Assembly: GCA_937875615.1 (NCBI GenBank) | Contig: CALNBU010000538.1 | Coordinates: 1 to 6,843 of the forward strand | Direction: 5' to 3' | Length of the DNA stretch: 6,843 nucleotides | Source: an uncultured Archangium sp. | GTDB taxonomy: Bacteria; Myxococcota; Myxococcia; Myxococcales; Myxococcaceae | Part shown: positions 1 to 5,956 of the stretch, in pieces | Layout of the letters: each line of letters opens with the position of its first letter | How positions within the stretch are numbered: the stretch's first letter is position 1 | Notes under the pieces: model-generated | Database searches by the model: none | What the model saw: only the letters and a program-made list of their open reading frames with translations | What the model was told of the DNA's origin: nothing | Made by a program: the position numbers and the translations under genes

Positions 1-108
1 GGCGCGCAGAGGCCCGACACCACGCCGGAGACCGAGACCCCCACCGCGGCCCCGGGCGTGGCCACCGAGCCTGCGCCCGAGCCGTCCGTCGTGACGGATG
101 GGGAGTGA
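1..108 (+). CDS. C-terminal end of upstream gene, probably secretin GspD (5' partial)
   Basis: An open frame enters from the left edge and ends at the TGA at 106-108, giving 35 residues. They are dominated by Pro, Thr, Glu, Ala and Val, a low-complexity hydrophilic tail with no recognisable domain. The frame stops one base before the likely gspE start, which is what an operon neighbour would do. In most T2SS operons the gene just before gspE is gspD, the outer-membrane secretin, and secretins often end in a poorly conserved tail. Identity as GspD is therefore inferred from gene order, not from the residues. Another T2SS-associated gene is possible. Confidence 0.5.
   Translation, partial: GAQRPDTTPETETPTAAPGVATEPAPEPSVVTDGE
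100..105 (+). promoter_or_regulatory. Ribosome binding site supporting the gspE start at 110
   Basis: GGGGAG lies four bases before the ATG at 110 and overlaps the end of the upstream gene. The in-frame ATG at 98 has no comparable purine-rich sequence before it, and it would overlap the upstream gene by 11 bases. This favours 110 as the start, although the spacing is short. Confidence 0.5.
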
Positions 109-109
109 C

Positions 110-1894
110 ATGAACACCGGCGTCGACACGGCGGAGGGCACCGCGACCGAGCAGACGAGGCTGGTCGCGCATTCCCCCGCCTATCTCTTCGGCCGCCCGC
201 TGGGAGAGATCCTCGTCGAGTCCTTCGGGCTGTCGCGCGAGAAGCTCGAGGAGGCGCTGGTGGCTCAGGCCGAGAAGGGCGGCCGCCTCGGCGAGGTGCT
301 GGTCGGCATGAAGGCCGTCAGCGACGAAGACGTCACGCGCGCCCTCGCGGCCCAGCTCGACCTCGAATACCTCGACCTCATCACCTTCGACCACGTCGAC
401 GCCGAGCTGGTGAAGGTGGTGCCCATCAACTTCGCCAAGCAGTCGAAGTTCATCCCGCTCAAGCGCGAGGGCGAGTTCATCGCCATCGCCATCGCCGACC
501 CCCTCGACACCGCGGTGGTCGACCACGCGCGCACGCTGTTGAACGGAGAGGTCATCGCGCGCATCGCGCGCGGCGTCACCATCATCGACGCGATCAACTC
601 GGTCTACGACCGGTCGATCAACGAAGCCGAGCAGGTGGTCGGCGAGATGGAGGCGCAGGACCTCGACGCCGCCGAGCAGGTGCTCGAGTCGGAGCAGGAC
701 CTGCTCGACACCGGCGACGAGGCGCCCATCATCCGCCTCGTCAACTCGCTGCTGTTCCGCGCGGCGAAGGAGCGGGCCTCCGACATCCACATCGAGCCGA
801 TGGAGAAGGACCTCTCGGTCCGCTTCCGCATCGACGGCGTGCTGCAGAGCATCATCAAGCCGCCCAAGCGGTACCAGAACTCCATCATCAGCCGCGTGAA
901 GATCATGGCGCAGCTGAACATCGCCGAGAAGCGGCTCCCGCAGGACGGCCGCATCAAGATCAAGCTGGCCGGCCGCGACATCGACATCCGCGTGTCCACC
1001 ATTCCCACGGTGCACGGCGAGAGCATCGTGATGCGTCTGCTCGACAAGAGCGCGACGCTGCTCGACCTCGGAGAGATCGGCATGAACCCCGACATTCTCG
1101 GGAGCATGGACGAGCTCATCCGCCGCGCGCACGGCATCATCCTCGTCACCGGGCCCACCGGCTCGGGCAAGACGACGACGCTGTACGGCGCGCTGACGCG
1201 CATCAACACGCCGGAGGTGAAGATCCTCACCGTCGAGGACCCCGTCGAGTACCAGCTCAAGGGCATCAACCAGATGCCGCTCAACCCGAAGATCGGCCTC
1301 ACCTTCGGCAGCGGGCTGCGCGCCTTCCTTCGCCAGGACCCCGACATCATCATGGTCGGAGAGATCCGCGACAAAGAGACGGCGCAGATCGCCATCGAGG
1401 CCTCGCTCACCGGTCACCTCGTGTTCTCCACCGTGCACACCAACGACTCCGCCGGCGCCGTCACCCGTCTGGTGGAGATGGGCATCGAGCCGTTCCTCGT
1501 CTCCTCCTCGCTGATGGCGGTGATGGCGCAGCGCCTCGTGCGCCGCGTGTGCAAGGAGTGCCGCGAGCCCTACGAGCCCACCGAGGCGGAGATCGCCAAG
1601 CTGGGCATGAGCATGGACCGCTTCCGCGCGCTGGGCGGCGGCACCGTGTACCGCGCGAAGGGCTGCCCGGCCTGCAACCGCGTCGGCTACCGCGGCCGCA
1701 GCGGCGTCTACGAGCTGCTGGTGCTCGACGACGACATTCGTCAGCTCATCCTCAAGAACGTCGACTCCGGCACCATCAAGAAGCAGGCGATGGAGAAGGG
1801 CATGCTCACCCTGCTCGACGACGGCGCGCTGAAGATCGCGCGCGGAGAGACCACCATCGCCGAGGTGCTCTCGGTGACGCAGGAGGACCTCTAA
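110..1894 (+). CDS. gspE: T2SS assembly ATPase GspE
   Basis: GspE is the hexameric cytoplasmic ATPase that powers pseudopilus assembly and docks on GspL and GspF. The 594-residue product has an N-terminal domain with two MshEN-like motifs (about residues 30-53 and 59-82), then a second N-terminal region and the secretion-ATPase core. The core has a Walker A GPTGSGKT (348-355), an Asp box around TVEDPVEY (374-381), a Walker B region DPDIIMVGEIRD (410-421) and a His box GHLVFSTVHTND (435-446). A zinc-type tetracysteine motif follows, CxxC at 481/484 and CxxC at 519/522. It is longer than the roughly 500-residue Vibrio EpsE because of the extended N-terminus, which resembles PilB and MshE. On its own it could pass for a type IV pilus ATPase, but the following pseudopilin genes G to K settle it as GspE. 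The start at 110 was chosen on its ribosome binding site; an in-frame ATG at 98 would add four residues. Confidence 0.96.
   Translation: MNTGVDTAEGTATEQTRLVAHSPAYLFGRPLGEILVESFGLSREKLEEALVAQAEKGGRLGEVLVGMKAVSDEDVTRALAAQLDLEYLDLITFDHVDAELVKVVPINFAKQSKFIPLKREGEFIAIAIADPLDTAVVDHARTLLNGEVIARIARGVTIIDAINSVYDRSINEAEQVVGEMEAQDLDAAEQVLESEQDLLDTGDEAPIIRLVNSLLFRAAKERASDIHIEPMEKDLSVRFRIDGVLQSIIKPPKRYQNSIISRVKIMAQLNIAEKRLPQDGRIKIKLAGRDIDIRVSTIPTVHGESIVMRLLDKSATLLDLGEIGMNPDILGSMDELIRRAHGIILVTGPTGSGKTTTLYGALTRINTPEVKILTVEDPVEYQLKGINQMPLNPKIGLTFGSGLRAFLRQDPDIIMVGEIRDKETAQIAIEASLTGHLVFSTVHTNDSAGAVTRLVEMGIEPFLVSSSLMAVMAQRLVRRVCKECREPYEPTEAEIAKLGMSMDRFRALGGGTVYRAKGCPACNRVGYRGRSGVYELLVLDDDIRQLILKNVDSGTIKKQAMEKGMLTLLDDGALKIARGETTIAEVLSVTQEDL
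1881..1886 (+). promoter_or_regulatory. Shine-Dalgarno sequence for gspF, inside the gspE end
   Basis: A full AGGAGG lies within the last codons of gspE, 14 bases before the gspF ATG at 1901. The spacing is longer than ideal, but no better purine stretch lies closer. Because it sits in the gspE coding region, gspF translation may depend on ribosomes finishing gspE. Confidence 0.45.
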
Positions 1895-1900
1895 AGCGCC

Positions 1901-3139
1901 ATGCCGGTCTTCGAATACAGAGGGCTCAACGCCGCCGGGAAGAACGTCACCGACCTCAAGGAGGCCGAGAGCGCCAAGGCCTTGCGCGCGGTGCTCCGCA
2001 AAGACGGCATCTTCCTCACCGAGGTGGTGGGCCAGCGCGACGGCAAGACCGGCAAGGCCGGCTCCGGCGGCGGCGAGGTGAACCTGCGCCGGCTGGCCGG
2101 CGGCAGCGTCAACACCGACGACATCGCGGTGATGACCCGCCAGCTCGCCACCCTGCTCAAGGCCGGCGTCTCCCTGGTGGAGGCGCTCACCGCCATGGTC
2201 GACCAGGTCGAGAAGGAGAAGCTCAAGCGCATCCTCTCCGACGTGAAGCAGCGGGTGAACGAGGGCTCCTCGCTGGCCGACGCGCTCAACAACCACGTCA
2301 AGGTGTTCGGCGCCCTCTTCGTGAACATGATCCGCGCCGGTGAGAGCTCTGGCGCGCTCGACGCGGTGCTGCTGCGCCTCGCCGAGTTCACCGAGGGCCA
2401 GGCGCGGCTGCGCCAGAAGCTGGTGGGCACCATGATCTACCCCGCCATCATGATGGTCATCGGCGGCGGCGTGCTGATCATGCTGATGACGGTGGTGGTG
2501 CCGAAGGTGACGAAGATCTTCGACGACATGAAGGTCAACCTCCCCTGGACGACCAAGCTGCTCATCGCCTCGTCGAAGTTCCTGCAGGACTACTGGTTCA
2601 TCGTGGTGCCGGTCTTCATCGTCTCCGCCTTCGGCTTCTTCCGCTGGACCGGCTCCGAGAAGGGCAAGCCGGTGTGGGACCGCATCGTGCTCAAGGTGCC
2701 GGTGTTCGGGCCGCTGGTGCGACAGCTCTCGGTCTCGCGCTTCGCCCGCACCCTCGCCACCCTGCTCAAGTCGGGCGTGCCGCTGCTCAACGCGCTCGAC
2801 ATCGTCAAGAACGTCATCACCAACTCGGCGATGTCGTCGGTGATCGACAAGGCGCGCGACGCGATCCGCGAAGGTGAGAGCATCGCCAACCCGCTCAAGA
2901 AGTCGGGCGAGTTCCCGCCGCTCGTCTACCACATGGTGGGCATCGGCGAGCGCTCCGGGCAGCTGGAGGACATGCTGCTCAACGTGGCCGACAACTACGA
3001 GTCGAGCGTCAACGTGCGCATCGGCGCGCTCACCGCGTTGTTGGAGCCGATGATGATCGTCTTGATGGGCGCGGTCATCGCCTTCGTGGCCTTCTCCATC
3101 CTCATGCCCATCCTGCAGATGAACTCCATGGTTCGATGA
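1901..3139 (+). CDS. gspF: T2SS inner-membrane platform protein GspF
   Basis: GspF is the polytopic inner-membrane protein around which the GspE hexamer and the growing pseudopilus are organised. The product has 412 residues, the usual family length. It opens with the typical MPVFEYRGLNAAGK segment. Two homologous T2SSF domains follow, at about 77-200 and 280-402, each starting with a similar stretch (RQLATLLKAGVSLVEAL at 80-96 and RTLATLLKSGVPLLNAL at 283-299). Each contains a Gly-Glu-Ser/Arg-Ser-Gly turn (GESSG at 147-151; GERSG at 349-353). Hydrophobic segments near 179-201, 231-248 and 381-405 fit the three expected membrane helices. A Gly/Lys-rich linker (about 44-60) separates the N-terminal segment from the first domain. 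The gene starts six bases after the gspE stop. PilC-type homologues look similar; context makes this GspF. Confidence 0.96.
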   Translation: MPVFEYRGLNAAGKNVTDLKEAESAKALRAVLRKDGIFLTEVVGQRDGKTGKAGSGGGEVNLRRLAGGSVNTDDIAVMTRQLATLLKAGVSLVEALTAMVDQVEKEKLKRILSDVKQRVNEGSSLADALNNHVKVFGALFVNMIRAGESSGALDAVLLRLAEFTEGQARLRQKLVGTMIYPAIMMVIGGGVLIMLMTVVVPKVTKIFDDMKVNLPWTTKLLIASSKFLQDYWFIVVPVFIVSAFGFFRWTGSEKGKPVWDRIVLKVPVFGPLVRQLSVSRFARTLATLLKSGVPLLNALDIVKNVITNSAMSSVIDKARDAIREGESIANPLKKSGEFPPLVYHMVGIGERSGQLEDMLLNVADNYESSVNVRIGALTALLEPMMIVLMGAVIAFVAFSILMPILQMNSMVR

Positions 3140-3146
3140 AAGGTGA
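3139..3146 (+). promoter_or_regulatory. Ribosome binding site deciding the gspG start
   Basis: AAAGGTGA lies just after the gspF stop, with its AGG core seven bases before the ATG at 3151. The alternative in-frame ATG at 3136 overlaps the gspF stop but has no Shine-Dalgarno-like sequence upstream, so 3151 is preferred. Confidence 0.6.
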
Positions 3147-3150
3147 CCCA

Positions 3151-3567
3151 ATGAAGCGAACACTCCTGAAACGACTCAATCGCCGCCGCCGCGGCATGAC
3201 GCTGATCGAGATCATCGTCGTGATCACCATCCTCTCGCTGCTGATGGCCGCGGTGGGCATCGCCGTCATCCCGCAGCTCGACCAGGCCAAGGTCGACCGC
3301 GCGCGGATGGACATCGCCAACATCCAGAACGCGCTGAAGACCTACTACGCCAAGAAGGGCAACTACCCCGACACCGGCGCGGGCCTGAAGGCGCTGGTCG
3401 ACGCGCAGATCCTCGAGAAGATGCCCGTCGACCCGTGGGACCACGAGTACGTCTACGTGAAGGAGGGCAACAAGCCGGTGGTCATCTCCTACGGCAAGGA
3501 CGGCGCGCCGGGCGGCGCCGAAGGTGACGCGGACATCTCGTCGAAGGACCTCGACGGGAAGAAGTGA
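3151..3567 (+). CDS. gspG: Major pseudopilin GspG
   Basis: GspG is the major subunit of the T2SS pseudopilus. The 138-residue precursor has a 15-residue basic leader ending in four arginines and a glycine. Prepilin peptidase would cut RRRRG^MTLIE, leaving Met at +1 and the conserved Glu at +5 (residue 20). The hydrophobic helix spans about 21-41. The rest matches the GspG family closely: QLDQAKVDRARMDI after the helix, KKGNYPDTGAGLKALV (69-83), a PVDPWDHEY segment (92-100) corresponding to the family DPWGxxY, and the C-terminal SYGKDG to GDADI region (113-129) that forms the calcium-binding loop in characterised GspG proteins. Calcium binding here is inferred from that match. The mature protein of 123 residues is normal in size. 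A start at 3136 would add five residues and overlap the gspF stop as ATGA; the ribosome binding site favours 3151. Confidence 0.96.
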   Translation: MKRTLLKRLNRRRRGMTLIEIIVVITILSLLMAAVGIAVIPQLDQAKVDRARMDIANIQNALKTYYAKKGNYPDTGAGLKALVDAQILEKMPVDPWDHEYVYVKEGNKPVVISYGKDGAPGGAEGDADISSKDLDGKK

Positions 3568-3571
3568 CGTC

Positions 3572-3685
3572 ATGACCGCCCGCTCGCACGCCAGCACGCT
3601 TCTCCGCCGACACGCCCTCCGGGTGTTGCCCGGCGCGTGGCGCCTGGCGGCGACGGGCCCCGACGCGTTGGTGACGGCGAGATGA
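3572..3685 (+). CDS. Possible small ORF (37 codons) linking gspG and gspH
   Basis: An ATG four bases after the gspG stop opens a 37-codon frame that ends with a TGA at 3683-3685, overlapping the preferred gspH ATG (3682-3684) as ATGA. The predicted peptide begins MTARSHASTLLRRHAL, is basic (six arginines, no lysine) and has only one acidic residue. I recognise no family. There is only a weak purine-rich stretch (around 3556-3564) before its start. Its main support is position: it fills the only gap in an otherwise tightly packed cluster and would keep ribosomes moving from gspG into gspH. In GC-rich DNA an open frame of this length can easily arise by chance, so coding status is doubtful. Confidence 0.25.
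   Translation: MTARSHASTLLRRHALRVLPGAWRLAATGPDALVTAR
3619..3644 (+). other. Two overlapping GC-only hairpins in the gspG-gspH gap
   Basis: CCGGG (3619-3623) and CCCGG (3629-3633) form a perfect 5-bp stem around a 5-base loop. GGCGC (3632-3636) and GCGCC (3640-3644) form a second 5-bp stem around a GTG loop. They share bases 3632-3633, so both cannot form completely at once. No T-rich tract follows, so this is not an intrinsic terminator. It might pause ribosomes or protect the gspG end of the mRNA. Short stems are frequent at this GC content, so the function is unknown. Confidence 0.3.
3670..3674 (+). promoter_or_regulatory. Ribosome binding site deciding the gspH start
   Basis: GGTGA, a match to the anti-Shine-Dalgarno core, lies seven bases before the ATG at 3682. 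This supports 3682 over the upstream in-frame GTG at 3637, which would give an unusually long leader. Confidence 0.5.
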
Positions 3686-4389
3686 TGGCGCCGCGCTCAC
3701 ACCGCCCTCGGGGCATGACGCTCATCGAGGTGGTCATCGCCCTGATGATCGTCGCGGTGCTCTTCGCCGCGGTGGTGTTCGGCGTGGGCTCGCTCACCGG
3801 CGCCCGGGCCAAGGAGGCCTCCACCGAGCTGGCCGGCACCATCCGCGCGCTGTACGACACCGCCGCCCTCTCGGGGAAGACCTGCCGGCTGGTGTTCGAC
3901 CTCCCCGACGAGAAAGACGAAGAGGGCGAGGTCTCGTGGCGGGCGGAGTGCGCGCAGGGCGGGGTCACCGCCTCGGCGAAGCGCGACGACGAGCTGAAGG
4001 ACGCGCGCAAGAAGGCCGAGGACAAGGTGAAGAACCCGAGCCGGGACGACCGCTTCCGTCGCCTCGACTCCGACGACGCGCCCACGCTGCAGGAGCTCCA
4101 GCAGGCAGAGGCGAAGCGCGTGGAGAAGGCCGCCGAATACGCCAACTTCTCCACCGAGGACGTGGTCGAGAAGACGCTGCCGTCCAACGTGCGCGTCGAG
4201 GTGTGGACACAGAAGCAGCGCCTGCCGACGAAGTCGGGGCCCGCGTACCTCTACTTCTTCCCCCAAGGCTACACCGAGCGCGCGCAGGTCTGGGTGCGCC
4301 AGGGCGACAACGCCTGGACGCTCACCATCTCTCCCCTCACCGGCAAGACCAGGATTCACGGCGAGGCGCTGGAGGTGCCCAAGTCATGA
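3682..4389 (+). CDS. gspH: Minor pseudopilin GspH
   Basis: GspH is a minor pseudopilin that links the tip complex to the GspG shaft. The 235-residue precursor has an 11-residue leader ending RPRG, then MTLIE with Glu at +5 (residue 16) and a hydrophobic helix to about residue 36. The C-terminal part, with YLYFFPQGYTERAQVWV (189-205) and LTISPLTGKTRIHGEAL (214-230), is typical of the GspH beta-sandwich end. Between about 75 and 167 lies an unusually long, very charged stretch rich in Asp, Glu, Lys and Arg, likely partly helical, which makes the protein longer than the usual 150-200 residues. Two cysteines (68 and 90) could form a periplasmic disulfide. The start at 3682 was chosen for its ribosome binding site and normal leader length; ATG 3685 is nearly equivalent, and GTG 3637 would add 15 residues. 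The gene ends in an ATGA overlap with gspI. Confidence 0.88.
   Translation: MMAPRSHRPRGMTLIEVVIALMIVAVLFAAVVFGVGSLTGARAKEASTELAGTIRALYDTAALSGKTCRLVFDLPDEKDEEGEVSWRAECAQGGVTASAKRDDELKDARKKAEDKVKNPSRDDRFRRLDSDDAPTLQELQQAEAKRVEKAAEYANFSTEDVVEKTLPSNVRVEVWTQKQRLPTKSGPAYLYFFPQGYTERAQVWVRQGDNAWTLTISPLTGKTRIHGEALEVPKS
4371..4375 (+). promoter_or_regulatory. Shine-Dalgarno sequence for gspI, inside the gspH end
   Basis: GGAGG lies ten bases before the gspI ATG at 4386, within the last codons of gspH. Together with the ATGA overlap, this supports coupled translation of gspH and gspI. Confidence 0.5.
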
Positions 4390-5291
4390 GACACGCGCGC
4401 GCCTTCACCCTGCTCGAGGTGGTCGTCGCCATGTCGATCCTGGCGGTGTCCCTGGTGGCCATCCTCGACATCAACAGCAACGCCGTCTACTCGCACATCT
4501 ACGCCAAGAAGCTGACGGTGGCGACGCTGCTGGCGCGCTCCAAGATGACCGACCTGGAGCAGAAGCTCTACGACGAGCCGCTCCCCGCCGACGACGATGA
4601 AGAGGCCGGTGACTTCAGCGACGAGGGCTGGCCCGGCTTCAAGTGGCGCGCGAAGGTGGTGGTCCCCAAGACCAATGGCCTCTCGCCCGACCAGCTCTTC
4701 GGCGCGCTCTTCGGCATGCCGCTCATGGGCGAAGGCGGCACCGGCGGCGCGGACCCCACCATGATGCTGCAGAGCCTGATGGGCGGCGGCGGCGCGATGA
4801 GCGCGGGCGCCATGGCCGGCGCGCAGCAGGCGGCCGGGCAGGCAGCGCAGGGCGCCGGGTTGATGGGCCTGCTGGGTCCCGCCGCGGGCCTCGCGCAGCA
4901 ACAGTTCACCGGCATGGTGGACCAGCTCCAGAAGTCGGTGCGCGAGGTGCACCTCACGGTGAGCTGGAAAGAGGGGAAGCTCACCGAGAGCATCGACCTC
5001 GTCACCCACATCGTCTCCCTCGGGCCTGGCAGCGACGTCAACGGTGGTGCCGCCGTCGCGGCGCAGGCCGCCTCCGGACAGGGCACCGGCACCGGCACCG
5101 GCTTCACCCGTCAGGACGGCACCCCCGCCCGCTCGCCGCGGCAGTGCCCCAACGGCGCCGGCATGTGTGACGACGACGGCACGCCGTTGATCCCCGCAGC
5201 GCAGGGCGCCACCATGGGCATGCCCTCCATCGGCGGCATCCCCGGCCTCAACAACCTCAACGGCATCGGCACCGGGAGGATCGGCCGATGA
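4386..5291 (+). CDS. gspI: Minor pseudopilin GspI, enlarged by a Gly-rich insertion and tail
   Basis: GspI is the minor pseudopilin that nucleates the GspI-J-K tip complex. The precursor starts MRHARAFTLLEVVVAMSILAVS: a six-residue leader, predicted cleavage between Ala6 and Phe7, Glu11 at +5, then the membrane helix. The family core is recognisable as the N-terminal helix continuing to LLARSKMTDLEQKLYDEP (48-65), the GFKWRAKVVVP strand (84-94) and VREVHLTVSWKEGKL (185-199). GspI is usually about 125 residues; this one has 301. The extra length is a Gly/Ala/Met/Gln-rich insertion between the two strands (about 96-182) and a C-terminal Gly/Thr/Pro-rich tail (about 213-301) with cysteines at 254 and 261 and a DDDG at 262-265. 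The frame stays open throughout and the strand after the insertion is intact, so this is an expanded gene rather than a broken one. The start overlaps the gspH stop. The same frame runs open upstream to 3936, but that stretch is out-of-frame gspH. Confidence 0.92.
   Translation: MRHARAFTLLEVVVAMSILAVSLVAILDINSNAVYSHIYAKKLTVATLLARSKMTDLEQKLYDEPLPADDDEEAGDFSDEGWPGFKWRAKVVVPKTNGLSPDQLFGALFGMPLMGEGGTGGADPTMMLQSLMGGGGAMSAGAMAGAQQAAGQAAQGAGLMGLLGPAAGLAQQQFTGMVDQLQKSVREVHLTVSWKEGKLTESIDLVTHIVSLGPGSDVNGGAAVAAQAASGQGTGTGTGFTRQDGTPARSPRQCPNGAGMCDDDGTPLIPAAQGATMGMPSIGGIPGLNNLNGIGTGRIGR
5082..5102 (+). repeat. GGCACC hexamer microsatellite, 3.5 copies
   Basis: Three complete GGCACC units plus a final GGC lie in frame in gspI and encode alternating Gly and Thr in the C-terminal tail. 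Because the unit is six bases, a gain or loss of units would change tail length without shifting the frame. Confidence 0.6.
5274..5279 (+). promoter_or_regulatory. Shine-Dalgarno sequence for gspJ, inside the gspI end
   Basis: GGGAGG lies eight bases before the ATG at 5288. It supports that ATG over the adjacent in-frame ATG at 5291, and it lies within gspI coding sequence, as expected for a coupled pair. Confidence 0.6.
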
Positions 5292-5956
5292 TGCGCCGGG
5301 GCTTCACCCTGATGGAGGTGGTCATCGCCATCGCCATCACCGCGTTCATCGGCACGGTCATCGGCGTGAGCTTCAGCACCACCATCGCCAACAAGGACAT
5401 CATCGAGGGTCAGGCCGAGCACTACCGCATGGTGCGCGCCGCGATGAGCCGCATGACGCGGGAGATAGGCGCCGCGTACATCAGCGACCGCTACGACCCC
5501 AAGCGCTACCGCGACCAGTACGACCGGCCCACCAACTTCATCGGCACCCGCGACAAGCTCATCTTCACCTCCCTCGCGCACCAGCGGCTGTACGCCGACG
5601 CCAAGGAGTCTGACCAGATGGTGGTCGAGTACTCGGTGAAGCGCTCGCTCGACGCGAAGGCGAAGAACCGCAACGACCTCGTGCGCCGTGAGAACGTGAT
5701 TCTCGAGGAGCGCATGGAGCGCGGGGGCACCGAAGACGCGCTCTTCGAAGGCGCGAAGAAGATCGAGTTCGAGTACTGGGACAGCCAGCGCAAGCAGTGG
5801 GAAGACGAGTGGGACACCCGCCGTACCGAGCGCAAGTCGCTGCTGCCGACGCGGGTGAAGATCACGCTCTTCGCCACCGACGAGAACGGCAAAGAGGTGA
5901 AGTACACCACCCAGACGCGCATCATCCTCAACACCGAGTTCCCGAGGTACCAGTGA
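5288..5956 (+). CDS. gspJ: Minor pseudopilin GspJ
   Basis: GspJ is a tip pseudopilin that joins GspI and GspK. The 222-residue precursor has a very short leader, MMRRG, then FTLMEVVIAIAITAF with Glu at +5 (residue 10) and a hydrophobic helix to about residue 28. Family features follow: MVRAAMSRMTREIGAAY (48-64), where GspJ proteins carry a conserved helix; LIFTSLAH (91-98); a KKIEFEYWD segment (157-165) followed by WEDEW (171-175); and LPTRVKITL (186-194), the typical late strand. The size is close to the family norm of about 200, with no large insertion, unlike the neighbouring minor pseudopilins. The ATG overlaps the gspI stop (ATGATGA), and the gene ends in a GTGA overlap with gspK. Confidence 0.94.
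   Translation: MMRRGFTLMEVVIAIAITAFIGTVIGVSFSTTIANKDIIEGQAEHYRMVRAAMSRMTREIGAAYISDRYDPKRYRDQYDRPTNFIGTRDKLIFTSLAHQRLYADAKESDQMVVEYSVKRSLDAKAKNRNDLVRRENVILEERMERGGTEDALFEGAKKIEFEYWDSQRKQWEDEWDTRRTERKSLLPTRVKITLFATDENGKEVKYTTQTRIILNTEFPRYQ
5944..5947 (+). promoter_or_regulatory. Shine-Dalgarno sequence supporting the GTG start of gspK
   Basis: GAGG lies five bases before the GTG at 5953. The next in-frame ATG (5995) falls inside the membrane helix after the cleavage site, so the GTG start is needed to provide the leader. Confidence 0.5.

Noticed and set aside
98..109. ATG at 98 as the gspE start
   Set aside because: There is no Shine-Dalgarno sequence upstream and it overlaps the preceding gene by 11 bases; the ATG at 110 has GGGGAG before it. 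The difference is only four residues, and 98 is not excluded.
265..1410. Long minus-strand open frames opposite gspE (265-597, 604-1410)
   Set aside because: They are antisense to a strongly conserved ATPase and their translations are Ser/Arg/Met-rich with no recognisable domain, as expected for shadows in GC-rich coding DNA.
1549..2343. Plus-strand open frame spanning the gspE-gspF junction
   Set aside because: It is out of frame with both genes and gives an Arg/Gly/His-rich product typical of a frame-shifted shadow.
110..3139. Type IV pilus ATPase/platform pair (PilB/PilC) instead of GspE/GspF
   Set aside because: Both proteins resemble the pilus families, but they are followed directly by gspG, H, I, J and K, with a non-Glu +5 GspK, which is specific to T2SS operons.
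3565..3639. Possible gspG-gspH fusion by stop readthrough
   Set aside because: gspG and gspH are in the same frame with only the TGA at 3565-3567 between them, but the gap is short, GC-rich DNA rarely contains stops, and gspH has its own prepilin leader that must be N-terminal.
3936..4385. Open upstream extension of the gspI frame
   Set aside because: It is Arg/Gly-rich out-of-frame gspH sequence, and the gspI leader peptide begins cleanly at 4386 with an overlap to the gspH stop.
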